Shown here: positions 1-8,690 of the stretch, one piece after another
How positions within the stretch are numbered: the stretch's first letter is position 1
How the letters are laid out: each line of letters opens with the position of its first letter
Source: Arsenophonus sp. aPb
Lineage (GTDB): Bacteria > Pseudomonadota > Gammaproteobacteria > Enterobacterales > Enterobacteriaceae
Direction: 5' to 3'
Assembly: GCF_029873475.1 (NCBI RefSeq)
Contig: NZ_CP123499.1
Span: forward strand, 3,100,001-3,164,000
DNA length: 64,000 bases
Notes under the pieces: generated by a model
Databases searched by the model: none
Told to the model about the DNA's origin: nothing
Seen by the model: the letters and a program-made list of their open reading frames with translations, nothing else
Position numbers and translations under genes: made by a program

Positions 1-741
1 TTGCATATTCGACGGCCCATTAGGCCAACTCCAAATAAATATGCCAATTTGTTTCTCTTGTTGAACCAATAGATTCTTACGCATTAACCAACCCGCCACT
101 TTATTGCGTGCATTAGCTCCACCCGCAATGGCTTGTTGGTGACCAGACTGATACCAAAACAATTCACCTTGTAAAATTAATTGCGTAGCATGATTTGGAA
201 TCGTTTTGGGAATTGCTGGCAAAAAATCGGCTTTTTTTGTCCAATCAATTCCTTCTACACCATTACCCCGACTAATTAATGCAGCTAATTTACCCTTTTG
301 ATAGGCCAATGTAACAGCCACACCATCGACTTTAGGTTGTAGCCAAACTTCATTGCGACCCGCTATCCATCGAGTCACTTCATCAGTGGTTATCTTTTTT
401 AAGCCAGTATGAACAACTGGGTGTATTTTTCTTCCTTTAACGGGTAAAGCAAGCAAATGCGTTTTATCTAGTGGGAGACGAAGACAATTTGACCAATGTT
501 TCCATAACGCAAAAATTTGATCATAAGTTTCATCATTAACCAAGCTTTGGCCATTAATATAATATGCTTCATCCCATCGTTTTAATTTTGAATTAATTGC
601 TTTAATTTCCTTATGTAAAACTAATTCAGGCCAATTCGGGCATTGGATACTTTGCGCAATTGATGAGTTTATATTTAACAAAATCAATAATAAAAAAAAG
701 CGCCAACAATAGTAGACTGAAACTAAAATAAAAGATCTCAT
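1..741 (-). CDS. ligB: NAD-dependent DNA ligase LigB, N-terminal part (cut by window edge)
   Basis: Reading the reverse strand from an ATG at 741-739 gives an open frame of 247 codons that runs off the left edge. It starts with a hydrophobic signal-like segment (residues about 4-27, ending SSIAQS) and contains the adenylation motif KVDGVA, in which the lysine receives AMP from NAD. LigB is the second, short NAD-dependent ligase of enterobacteria, normally beside gmk and divergent from it, as here. The BRCT and zinc-finger parts of LigA are not expected in this family; the C-terminal half lies outside the window, so its integrity cannot be judged. Confidence 0.9.
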   Translation of the reverse strand, partial: MRSFILVSVYYCWRFFLLLILLNINSSIAQSIQCPNWPELVLHKEIKAINSKLKRWDEAYYINGQSLVNDETYDQIFALWKHWSNCLRLPLDKTHLLALPVKGRKIHPVVHTGLKKITTDEVTRWIAGRNEVWLQPKVDGVAVTLAYQKGKLAALISRGNGVEGIDWTKKADFLPAIPKTIPNHATQLILQGELFWYQSGHQQAIAGGANARNKVAGWLMRKNLLVQQEKQIGIFIWSWPNGPSNMQ

Positions 742-1042
742 AATAAACAGCATCCATGCATAATTTTAATCATCTATTTATTCCATTCACGAAAAATACT
801 TTCAATATACAATTCCAATTCTTTAGAAGGCGTAAATAGAAAATAATTATGAAGATATCTATTAATCATTTTTTCTCAAAGCGCTTTGCAAAAATGGAAA
901 GTATTTTCAAAAATAATTCAGATCTTGCATTAAAAATGTTAGTAAAGCTGTATGTTACTGATTGCATGTGTATACTATTAAAGAGCTTTTGTACTTTTTA
1001 AAATTTTTATTAATTAATTAGCCAGTTAATCAAGAAATCATC
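742..1042. promoter_or_regulatory. Divergent ligB/gmk intergenic region
   Basis: A 301-base AT-rich spacer between two divergent genes must hold both promoters. A TATACT at 971-976 is the best -10-like hexamer for gmk, but I see no convincing -35 at proper spacing. No operator or RNA gene is recognisable. Confidence 0.35.
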
Positions 1043-1666
1043 ATGACCCAAGGAACGTTATATATAGTGTCTGCCCCAAGTGGTGCTGGCAAATCGAGTC
1101 TTATTCAGGCTTTATTAAAAACTCAGCCTCTATATGACACACAAGTTTCTATTTCGCATACCACTAGAGCGATACGCCCTGGTGAAAAAAACGGTGAACA
1201 TTACTATTTCATTACTGAAAGCAAATTTCAGCAAATGATTGAGCACAATGATTTCCTTGAATATGCCTGCGTGTTCGGCAATTATTATGGAACTTCCCGG
1301 GCGGTTATCGAAGAAATTATTAATAGTGGTGTCGATGTATTTTTAGATATCGATTGGCAAGGCGCACAGCAAATTCGCCAAAAAATGCCCTCCGCTCGCA
1401 CTATTTTTATCTTACCACCGTCTAAAAATGAGTTATTACGCCGTTTACGTGGTCGTGGGCAAGATAGTGAAGAAACGATTAATCAGCGTATGGCACAAGC
1501 GGTTGCTGAAATAAAACATTATAACGAATATGATTACATTATTGTTAATGATGATTTCAATACTGCATTAGGCGATTTACAATCTATTATTCGATCTGAG
1601 CGTCTACGTTTAGAACGTCAGATTCAGCGACATAATACTTTAATTAATAAACTATTGGCAGACTGA
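1043..1666 (+). CDS. gmk: Guanylate kinase
   Basis: Phosphorylates GMP to GDP with ATP in the cytoplasm. The 207-residue product has the usual family length. The P-loop APSGAGKSS is at residues 11-19, followed by the GMP-binding segment (SHTTRAIRPGE, EHYYF) and the lid with RLRGRG. The ATG start places the P-loop where E. coli Gmk has it. It is first in the gmk-rpoZ-spoT-trmH-recG run and 51 bases ahead of rpoZ; sitting next to spoT links it to guanine nucleotide and (p)ppGpp balance. Nothing looks abnormal. Confidence 0.97.
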   Translation: MTQGTLYIVSAPSGAGKSSLIQALLKTQPLYDTQVSISHTTRAIRPGEKNGEHYYFITESKFQQMIEHNDFLEYACVFGNYYGTSRAVIEEIINSGVDVFLDIDWQGAQQIRQKMPSARTIFILPPSKNELLRRLRGRGQDSEETINQRMAQAVAEIKHYNEYDYIIVNDDFNTALGDLQSIIRSERLRLERQIQRHNTLINKLLAD

Positions 1667-1717
1667 GTAAAGGTTCAGTATTATATCCGGTCATTTCTTT
1701 ATCTTTGGAGTCATATT

Positions 1718-1993
1718 ATGGCACGTGTAACAGTTCAAGATGCGGTAGAAAAAATTGGTAATCGTTTCGATTTGGTTTTAGTGGCAGCGCGTCGTGCGCG
1801 TCAATTACAGATTAGAGGTAAAAGCCCTTTAGTTAAAGAAGAAAATGATAAGGTCACTGTTATTTCTCTGCGTGAAATAGAATCAGGATTGATTAATGCT
1901 CAAATTCTTGATGTCCGTGAACGTCAAGAAGAACAGGAACAAGAAGCAGCAGAAATGCAAGCAGTATCTGCTATTGCTGAAGGTCGTCGTTAA
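1718..1993 (+). CDS. rpoZ: RNA polymerase omega subunit
   Basis: The 91-residue protein starts MARVTVQDAVEKIGNRFDLV and carries the conserved helix RRARQLQ, diagnostic for omega, which wraps the beta-prime C-terminus and forms part of a ppGpp site on RNA polymerase. Length equals E. coli RpoZ. A GGAG Shine-Dalgarno sequence lies just upstream of the ATG. The gene is followed after 19 bases by spoT, so the two are probably cotranscribed, as in other enterobacteria. Confidence 0.97.
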   Translation: MARVTVQDAVEKIGNRFDLVLVAARRARQLQIRGKSPLVKEENDKVTVISLREIESGLINAQILDVRERQEEQEQEAAEMQAVSAIAEGRR

Positions 1994-1998
1994 CTGAA

Positions 1999-2014
1999 AA
2001 GGTAGGCCTACCTT
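1999..2014 (+). promoter_or_regulatory. Perfect palindrome over the spoT ribosome-binding site and start codon
   Basis: AAGGTAGGCCTACCTT is a perfect 16-base palindrome. Its left arm contains the AAGG Shine-Dalgarno-like element and its right arm includes the first two bases of the TTG start codon of spoT (2013-2015). In mRNA it could fold as a six-pair stem with a GGCC loop and hide the initiation site, or pair between two transcripts. Whether this matters is inference. Confidence 0.5.
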
Positions 2015-4130
2015 GTACCTGTTTGAAAGCCTCAATCAAATCGTTCAGGACTATCTGCCAAAAGAGCATATATCGTTACTGAAACAAGCTTATGTTGTTG
2101 CCCGGGATGCACATGAAGGCCAAACCCGTTCAAGTGGTGAACCTTATATTACCCATCCAGTTGCGGTGGCATGTATTTTAGCGGAAATGCGTTTAGATCA
2201 TGAAACATTAATGGCCGCATTACTACATGATGTTATCGAGGATACCCCGGCAACTTTTCAGGATATAAAACAGCTTTTTGGTAAAGCTGTTGCTGGCCTG
2301 GTTGAAGGGGTATCAAAACTCGATAAACTCAATTTCCGTGATAAAAAAGAAGCTCAAGCAGAAAATTTTCGCAAAATGATTATGGCCATGGTGCAAGATA
2401 TCCGTGTCATTTTAATCAAACTCGCAGATCGAACGCACAATATGCGTACTTTAGGTTCCCTTCGTGCCGATAAGCGCCGCCGCATCGCGAGAGAAACATT
2501 AGAAATTTATAGCCCACTGGCACATCGTCTTGGTATTCATCATCTCAAAACTGAATTAGAAGAGTTAGGCTTTGAAGCACTCTATCCCAATCGTTACCGC
2601 GTTATTAAAGAGGTAGTAAAAGCAGCTCGTGGTAACCGAAAAGAGATGATCCAAAAAATATTGGCAGAAATTGATGGTAGATTATTAGAAGCCAGGATCC
2701 CATGCCGAGTATTTGGTCGAGAAAAACATCTCTATTCAATATATCGTAAAATGCACCTGAAAGAGCAGCGCTTCCACTCAATTATGGATATTTATGCCTT
2801 TCGCATTATTGTTAAGGATGTTGATACATGTTACCGCGTTCTTGGACAGGTACATAGTTTATATAATCCTCGGCCAGGGCGAGTGAAAGATTATATTGCG
2901 ATCCCCAAAGCCAATGGCTATCAATCTTTACATACATCAATGATTGGCCCACATGGTGTACCAATTGAAGTACAAATTCGTACCGAAGATATGGATCAAA
3001 TGGCTGAAATGGGTGTCGCTGCCCACTGGGCATATAAAGAACAAGCAGAATCTAGCACAACTGCTCAAATCAGAGCACAACGCTGGATGCAAAGCCTACT
3101 GGAACTACAACAAAGCGCAGGCAATTCTTTTGAATTCATTGAAAGTGTAAAATCTGATCTTTTTCCTGACGAAATTTATGTTTTTACCCCCGAAGGTCGA
3201 ATTGTCGAATTACCTACTGGCGCAACCCCTGTTGATTTCGCCTATGCTGTACATACCGATATAGGCCACGCCTGTGTTGGTGCCCGAGTGGATCGTCAAC
3301 CCTATCCTCTGTCACAATCGTTGAATACCGGGCAAACCATAGAAATTATTACTGCACCCGGCGCAAGGCCGAATGCAGCTTGGTTGAATTTCGTTGTTAG
3401 TTCCAAAGCCAGAGCAAAAATACGCCAACTACTTAAAAACCTTAAACGAGAAGATTCAATTAGTTTAGGTCGCCGCTTACTCAACCATGCTTTAGGTAAT
3501 GGCAAGAAATTAGGCGATATTCCGCAAGAAAATATCAATAAAGAACTGGCAAGAATGAAACTTCACTTAATGGATGATTTGCTCGCTGAAGTTGGCCTTG
3601 GCAATACCATGAGTGTCGTTGTAGCGCATAATTTATTAGGCAATGCTAGTATAAATAACGTTATTACAGATAATAGTGATAACCGTAGTAAACTACCGAT
3701 TAAAGGAGCAGAAGGGGTATTAATTACCTTTGCCAAATGTTGTCGACCTATTCCCGGAGATCCCATTGTTGCTCATATTAGCCCAGGTAAAGGTTTAGTT
3801 ATACACCATGAGTCTTGTCGTAATATTAGAGGCTATCAAAAAGAGCCAGAAAAGTTTATGCAAGTAGAATGGGATGAGGGCGTTAATAACAACTTTATTG
3901 CTGAAATTAAAGTCGATATGATTAATCATCAAGGGGCATTAGCTAATTTAACTGCAGCTATTAATAGTGCAAATTCTAGTATTCAAAGTATGAATATCGA
4001 AGAGAAAGATGGGCGTGTCTATTGTGCATTTATTCGCTTAACCGCTAAGGATCGCATTCAATTAGCTAATATTATGAAAAAAATCCGTATCATGCCTGAT
4101 GTTTTGCGCATCAGCCGTAACCGGAACTAA
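2013..4130 (+). CDS. spoT: Bifunctional (p)ppGpp synthase/hydrolase SpoT
   Basis: Makes and, mainly, degrades the alarmone (p)ppGpp. The 705 residues are close to E. coli SpoT (702). The HD hydrolase domain is at the N-terminus with H72-D73 in HDVIED, so hydrolase should be active. The synthetase domain (about 200-370, RFHSIMDIYAFRIIV, GYQSLHT), TGS domain (about 390-450), a CCRP helical/zinc-finger part and a C-terminal ACT/RRM domain follow. The start is TTG, giving MYLFESLNQ exactly as in E. coli; no upstream ATG fits. It is 19 bases after rpoZ and 3 bases before trmH. The start lies in a palindrome (1999-2014) that may limit translation. Confidence 0.97.
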   Translation: MYLFESLNQIVQDYLPKEHISLLKQAYVVARDAHEGQTRSSGEPYITHPVAVACILAEMRLDHETLMAALLHDVIEDTPATFQDIKQLFGKAVAGLVEGVSKLDKLNFRDKKEAQAENFRKMIMAMVQDIRVILIKLADRTHNMRTLGSLRADKRRRIARETLEIYSPLAHRLGIHHLKTELEELGFEALYPNRYRVIKEVVKAARGNRKEMIQKILAEIDGRLLEARIPCRVFGREKHLYSIYRKMHLKEQRFHSIMDIYAFRIIVKDVDTCYRVLGQVHSLYNPRPGRVKDYIAIPKANGYQSLHTSMIGPHGVPIEVQIRTEDMDQMAEMGVAAHWAYKEQAESSTTAQIRAQRWMQSLLELQQSAGNSFEFIESVKSDLFPDEIYVFTPEGRIVELPTGATPVDFAYAVHTDIGHACVGARVDRQPYPLSQSLNTGQTIEIITAPGARPNAAWLNFVVSSKARAKIRQLLKNLKREDSISLGRRLLNHALGNGKKLGDIPQENINKELARMKLHLMDDLLAEVGLGNTMSVVVAHNLLGNASINNVITDNSDNRSKLPIKGAEGVLITFAKCCRPIPGDPIVAHISPGKGLVIHHESCRNIRGYQKEPEKFMQVEWDEGVNNNFIAEIKVDMINHQGALANLTAAINSANSSIQSMNIEEKDGRVYCAFIRLTAKDRIQLANIMKKIRIMPDVLRISRNRN

Positions 4131-4133
4131 GTT

Positions 4134-4853
4134 ATGAACTTAAAACGTTATGCTCGCATCCGTCAAATAATCGCCATGCGCCAACCTGATCTGACGGTTT
4201 GTCTTGAAAATGTCCATAAACCACATAATATTTCTGCCGTGCTCCGTACCGCTGATGCGGTTGGAATACCACAAATTCATGCAATCTGGTGCCAAAATAG
4301 CACCAAAAGCTTATCTGCTGCGGCCGCTGGTAGTAATCATTGGGTGAAAGTAAAAACCCATGCCACTATTGAAAAAGCAATCTCTACCTGCAAAGCTGCG
4401 GGCATGCAAATCTTAGCCGCTCATCTAACTAAACAAGCTATCGATTTTCGTCAAATAGATTATACTCAACCAACCTGTATTATCTTGGGACAAGAACGAA
4501 CGGGTATTTCCAAACAAGCTCTCGCGCTGGCTGATCAATATATTCATATTCCTATGATGGGTATGGTACAGTCATTAAATGTCTCTGTTGCTTCTGCTTT
4601 AATTCTTTACGAAGCGCAACGGCAAAGACAAAATGCCAATATGTATAACAGCCTTTTTAGTCAGCTATCAGAAGAAGAACAACAAGAATGGCTTTTTGAG
4701 GGCGGTTATCCGGTATTAGCTGCCGTTTCAAAACATAAAGGACTTCCCCGACCGCTAATTAACGAACATGGTGAAATTGTTGCCAGTGATGCTTGGTGGG
4801 CAGCGATGCAATCGACTAAAGTACCAGGTAAAAAACGCACTCTGGAGAACTAA
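4134..4853 (+). CDS. trmH: tRNA (guanosine-18-2'-O)-methyltransferase TrmH (SpoU)
   Basis: Transfers a methyl group from S-adenosylmethionine to the 2'-OH of G18 in the tRNA D-loop. The 239 residues (E. coli 229) show the SPOUT trefoil-knot motifs: NISAVLRTADA near residues 30-40 (motif 1 with the catalytic Arg), GQERTGIS near 117-124 (motif 2) and QSLNVSVASALILYE near 143-157 (motif 3). ATG follows the spoT stop by 3 bases and the stop precedes recG by 4, so translation is probably coupled along the operon. The tail is about ten residues longer than in E. coli. Confidence 0.96.
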   Translation: MNLKRYARIRQIIAMRQPDLTVCLENVHKPHNISAVLRTADAVGIPQIHAIWCQNSTKSLSAAAAGSNHWVKVKTHATIEKAISTCKAAGMQILAAHLTKQAIDFRQIDYTQPTCIILGQERTGISKQALALADQYIHIPMMGMVQSLNVSVASALILYEAQRQRQNANMYNSLFSQLSEEEQQEWLFEGGYPVLAAVSKHKGLPRPLINEHGEIVASDAWWAAMQSTKVPGKKRTLEN

Positions 4854-4857
4854 TTGC

Positions 4858-6939
4858 ATGCGGGGGAGATTACTTGATGCTATTCCATTAACATCATTAA
4901 ACGGTGTTGGCGCATCACAAGCAGAAAAACTCAATAAAATAGGGCTTCGTACTATCCAGGATCTCCTCTTTCATCTACCTCTACGTTATGAAGATCAAAC
5001 TCAGCTTTATACGATTAGTGATGTTCAACCGGGCAGCACTGTGACCGTCAGCGGCGAAATATTACAAACTAAAATCGTCTTTGGACGTAAACGAATGATG
5101 ACCAGCCAAATTAGTGACGGTTCAGGAACATTAACCCTGCGGTTTTTTAACTTTTCTACTGCTATGAAAAATAGCCTAGCAACTGGTAAATATGTCATTG
5201 CTTATGGTGAAATACGGCGGGGCCACTTAGGGCCAGAAATTATTCATCCAGAATATAAAATAAAACCTAATGCCGACAATATTGAGTTGCAAGATACATT
5301 AACACCCATTTATCCAACAACTGAAGGGATACGTCAGATAACTTTACGCAAACTTATTGATCAAGCGCTAACGCTACTTGATACCTGTGCGATCAATGAG
5401 TTGATCCCTGCGCCATTTAATCAAGGGCTAATAAGCTTACCACAAGCTATTAAAACTCTTCATCGTCCGCCACCCGATATTCCACTGAATATACTGGAAA
5501 AGGGTAAACATCCGGCACAACGCAGATTAATTTTTGAGGAGTTATTAGCTCATCAATTAAGTATGCTAACGGTTCGGAGTGAAACCCAACAATTTTCTGC
5601 CCAACCACTACCAGCAGAAAAAAAATTAAAACAACAGTTGCTGACACATTTACCCTATTCACCAACCAAAGCCCAACAAAGAGTTGTCAGTGAAATTGAA
5701 GCGGATATGGCTAAAGCCAGTCCTATGATGCGTTTAGTCCAAGGCGATGTCGGTTCTGGTAAAACATTAGTGGCACTATTTGCCGCAATTCGTGCTATCG
5801 CTCATGGTAAACAGGCAGCACTCATGGCACCTACCGAGTTATTAGCAGAACAGCATGCCAATACCTTTCGCCAATGGCTTGAACCACTTGGTATCCAAGT
5901 TGGTTGGTTATCAGGTAAACAAAAAGGAAAATCCAGGCTAAATCAACAAGAAGCTATTGTACAAGGCAAAGTCGCAATGATAATTGGTACTCATGCCATA
6001 TTTCAACAGCAAGTCGAATTCAACGCCTTAGCATTAGTGATCATTGATGAACAACATCGCTTTGGTGTACATCAACGTCTGGCGCTATGGGAAAAGGGTC
6101 AGCAGCAGGGCATTTACCCTCATCAACTAATTATGACAGCGACGCCGATCCCACGTACACTGGCTATGACAGCTTATGCGGATCTGGATAATTCAATCAT
6201 CGATGAGCTACCACCTGGCAGAACGCCTGTCACAACAGTTGCCATTCCTGATACCCGCCGCAATGAGGTTATTCAACGCGTAAAAAAAGCCTGCCAGATA
6301 GAAAAGCGACAAGTTTATTGGGTATGTACATTAATTGATGACTCTGAAGTGCTTGAAGCACAAGCGGCTCAAGCGACACAAGAAGAACTCGCGCGCGCAT
6401 TACCTGAATTGAATATTGGCTTAATACATGGGCGGATGAAATCGACTGAAAAACAACAAGTGATGGCAGATTTTACCGCTAATAAACTACAACTATTAGT
6501 CGCAACGACGGTTATTGAAGTCGGAGTCGATGTACCAAACGCCAGTTTAATGATTATTGAAAACCCAGAGCGTTTAGGGCTTGCCCAGTTACATCAATTA
6601 CGGGGCCGCGTTGGCAGGGGGAGCATTGCTTCACATTGTGTTTTACTGTATAAAACACCACTCACTTACACGACTAAATTACGTTTACAGGTACTTAGAG
6701 ATAGCAATGATGGCTTTGTCATTGCACAAAAAGACTTGGAAATTCGTGGCCCAGGAGAGTTGTTAGGTACTCGCCAAACAGGCAATGCAGAATTCAAAGT
6801 GGCTGATTTAATGCGCGATCAAGACCTACTGCCGGAAATCAGGAATACCGCTCAATATTTGCAACAACATTATCCCACCCATAGCAATGCTCTGATTGAA
6901 CGTTGGTTACCTGAACGTTCACAATACAGCAACGCTTAA
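4858..6939 (+). CDS. recG: ATP-dependent DNA helicase RecG
   Basis: Branch-migration helicase that remodels stalled forks and R-loops. From ATG 4858 the product has 693 residues, the same as E. coli RecG, and starts MRGRLLDAIPL; the frame stays open 90 bases upstream inside trmH, but TGGAG at 4842-4846 and the family length support 4858. The N-terminal wedge/OB domain is followed by Walker A GDVGSGKT (296-303), DEQH box (397-400), TATPIPRT, and the TRG motif region QLRGRVGRG. It starts 4 bases after trmH. Intact. Confidence 0.97.
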   Translation: MRGRLLDAIPLTSLNGVGASQAEKLNKIGLRTIQDLLFHLPLRYEDQTQLYTISDVQPGSTVTVSGEILQTKIVFGRKRMMTSQISDGSGTLTLRFFNFSTAMKNSLATGKYVIAYGEIRRGHLGPEIIHPEYKIKPNADNIELQDTLTPIYPTTEGIRQITLRKLIDQALTLLDTCAINELIPAPFNQGLISLPQAIKTLHRPPPDIPLNILEKGKHPAQRRLIFEELLAHQLSMLTVRSETQQFSAQPLPAEKKLKQQLLTHLPYSPTKAQQRVVSEIEADMAKASPMMRLVQGDVGSGKTLVALFAAIRAIAHGKQAALMAPTELLAEQHANTFRQWLEPLGIQVGWLSGKQKGKSRLNQQEAIVQGKVAMIIGTHAIFQQQVEFNALALVIIDEQHRFGVHQRLALWEKGQQQGIYPHQLIMTATPIPRTLAMTAYADLDNSIIDELPPGRTPVTTVAIPDTRRNEVIQRVKKACQIEKRQVYWVCTLIDDSEVLEAQAAQATQEELARALPELNIGLIHGRMKSTEKQQVMADFTANKLQLLVATTVIEVGVDVPNASLMIIENPERLGLAQLHQLRGRVGRGSIASHCVLLYKTPLTYTTKLRLQVLRDSNDGFVIAQKDLEIRGPGELLGTRQTGNAEFKVADLMRDQDLLPEIRNTAQYLQQHYPTHSNALIERWLPERSQYSNA

Positions 6940-6965
6940 TATTAATTAACTATATCAATTGGTTG

Positions 6966-6992
6966 CTAAGAAAAACCGCTGAAAATCAGCGG
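6966..6992 (-). terminator. Rho-independent terminator of gltS
   Basis: Arms CCGCTGA (6976-6982) and TCAGCGG (6986-6992) pair perfectly around AAA. On the reverse strand the stem is followed by TTTTTC, the classic signature, so it mainly ends gltS; the forward side (recG) lacks a U tract. Confidence 0.8.
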
Positions 6993-7021
6993 CTCCATTA
7001 CATTAATCAATTACACTTCTA

Positions 7022-8254
7022 TTATCCATTCATTATTGGCGCTGAAAAAATAGGTAACCAGAGATAAAATTTAATCACTAATGCATTAATAATATCAATA
7101 AAGAAAGCACCAACCATCGGTACGACAAGAAAAGCCAAATGAGAAGGACCAAAGCGTTCTGTTACGGCTTGCATATTAGCAATTGCTGTCGGCGTTGCCC
7201 CTAAACCAAAACCACAATGACCAGCCGCTAATACTGCTGCATCATAATTTTTACCCATAATTGGAAAGGTAACAAAAATAGCATAAAGACCCATGACAAT
7301 CGCTTGTATTAGCAAAATAATGAGCATCGGTATGGCTAACGAAGCAAGTTCCCAAAGTTTCAAACTCATCAATGCCATTGCTAAAAAAAGTGACAAACTA
7401 ACATTACCTAAAACTGAAACCGCGCGATCAAATACTCGGTAGAAACCAACCCATGATAAGCTATTACTTAAAATAACCCCAGTAAATAAAACACAAACAA
7501 AAGTAGGTAAAGTAAACTGATAACTGTCCAATAGCCATTGAGAAATTAATTTACCCACCACCATACAAATAGCAATCATGGCTAATGTTTCTATTAACAC
7601 TAAAGAACTTATTACTCGTCCTGTTTGTGGCTTTTCAAACGCCATAGGAATTTCTTTGTCATCGTCAGAATTCTGGCTAACTACTGGTGTTTTCATATTA
7701 CGAACCAAGAAGCGCGCTATCGGACCTCCAATCAATCCACCAAATACTAAACCAAAAGTTGCACAAGCCATTGCAACTTCAGTCGCACTCTGAAAGCCAT
7801 AATATTCGGTAAAAACTTTACCCCAAGCACCACCGGTACCGTGGCCACCGGACAATGTAATGGAACCGGCTAATAGTCCCATCAATGGATCGAGCCCCAA
7901 TAACTTAGCCAAAGCAATACCGACAGTATTTTGCACTAGCAGTAAACCCATAACTACAAAGATGAAAATAAGTAGCGTTTTACCACCCGCTTTTAAGCTA
8001 AGTAAATTAGCGTTGAGTCCAATTGTCGCAAAAAAGGCTAACATCATGGGCTCTTGCAAAGATAAGTCAAAGCTTACTCCCCAATCTATCGTTGTCTTCA
8101 ATAACAAGAGAAGCAGAGCAACAAGTAACCCACCGGCAACGGGTTCAGGAATAGTATATCTTTTTAGAATAGCAACTGATTGTACAAGTTTACGTCCAAG
8201 TAATAATACTAAAGTGGCAGCAACAAAGGTGCCATAGACATCAAGATGATACAT
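7022..8254 (-). CDS. gltS: Sodium/glutamate symporter
   Basis: Inner-membrane Na+-dependent glutamate carrier of the ESS family. The 410 residues (E. coli 401) form ten or more hydrophobic segments in two inverted halves, with signature stretches SGGHGTGGAWG and GHCGFGLGATPTAIANMQ, the re-entrant loops of the family. ATG at 8254 gives MYHLDVYG, matching the E. coli N-terminus. Convergent with recG, as in E. coli. The xanP gene that normally lies between gltS and yicH is absent. Confidence 0.96.
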   Translation of the reverse strand: MYHLDVYGTFVAATLVLLLGRKLVQSVAILKRYTIPEPVAGGLLVALLLLLLKTTIDWGVSFDLSLQEPMMLAFFATIGLNANLLSLKAGGKTLLIFIFVVMGLLLVQNTVGIALAKLLGLDPLMGLLAGSITLSGGHGTGGAWGKVFTEYYGFQSATEVAMACATFGLVFGGLIGGPIARFLVRNMKTPVVSQNSDDDKEIPMAFEKPQTGRVISSLVLIETLAMIAICMVVGKLISQWLLDSYQFTLPTFVCVLFTGVILSNSLSWVGFYRVFDRAVSVLGNVSLSLFLAMALMSLKLWELASLAIPMLIILLIQAIVMGLYAIFVTFPIMGKNYDAAVLAAGHCGFGLGATPTAIANMQAVTERFGPSHLAFLVVPMVGAFFIDIINALVIKFYLWLPIFSAPIMNG

Positions 8255-8690
8255 TTACGTACCTCATTTTATTGTTAATTTTTATGAAAAAACAAAAAGG
8301 ATGTAGTGAATGTTATGTAACAATACAAAAAAGCAGGCTCATTGATTAAAGTTAATTTTTCATTTGAACACAAGTGAAAAACCAAAATTTTGATAGGATT
8401 GAGCATTTTTAAGAGTATATTCTAATCAATAAATAACTATTCTTAAATTTCACTATTAATATTTACTCTTTTTTCGTTAAAATCCATATATTAATTAAGC
8501 CCTTAGCTATTTAAATCCCGGTGAATAAATTTTGAGAATAGGTTTGTCTTCTCAACCTACTATTTTTATTGACGATATTAAAAATTTCATTAGCCAAATA
8601 ATTTCTTTTTATTTTAATATTAAACTAAATAGTTCATCACTGCATAAAGCAAGATTGTAACTAAACAACGATGATAAAGAGGGCATACGG
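8255..8690. other. gltS/yicH spacer where xanP would be expected
   Basis: Very AT-rich 436 bases between divergent genes. In E. coli the purine transporter gene xanP sits here; no fragment of it is recognisable in any frame. A weak hairpin (TAGGTT...AACCTA near 8540-8562, then CTATTTTTATT) could be the leftover terminator of a lost gene. Promoters for gltS and yicH must also be here, but I cannot assign them. Confidence 0.4.

Noticed and set aside
4768..4857. Longer recG start inside trmH
   Set aside because: The extra 30 residues overlap trmH, lack homology, and a good ribosome site precedes ATG 4858.
7578..8237. Two forward open frames antisense to gltS
   Set aside because: Shadow frames of a well-conserved membrane protein; no ribosome sites or similarity.
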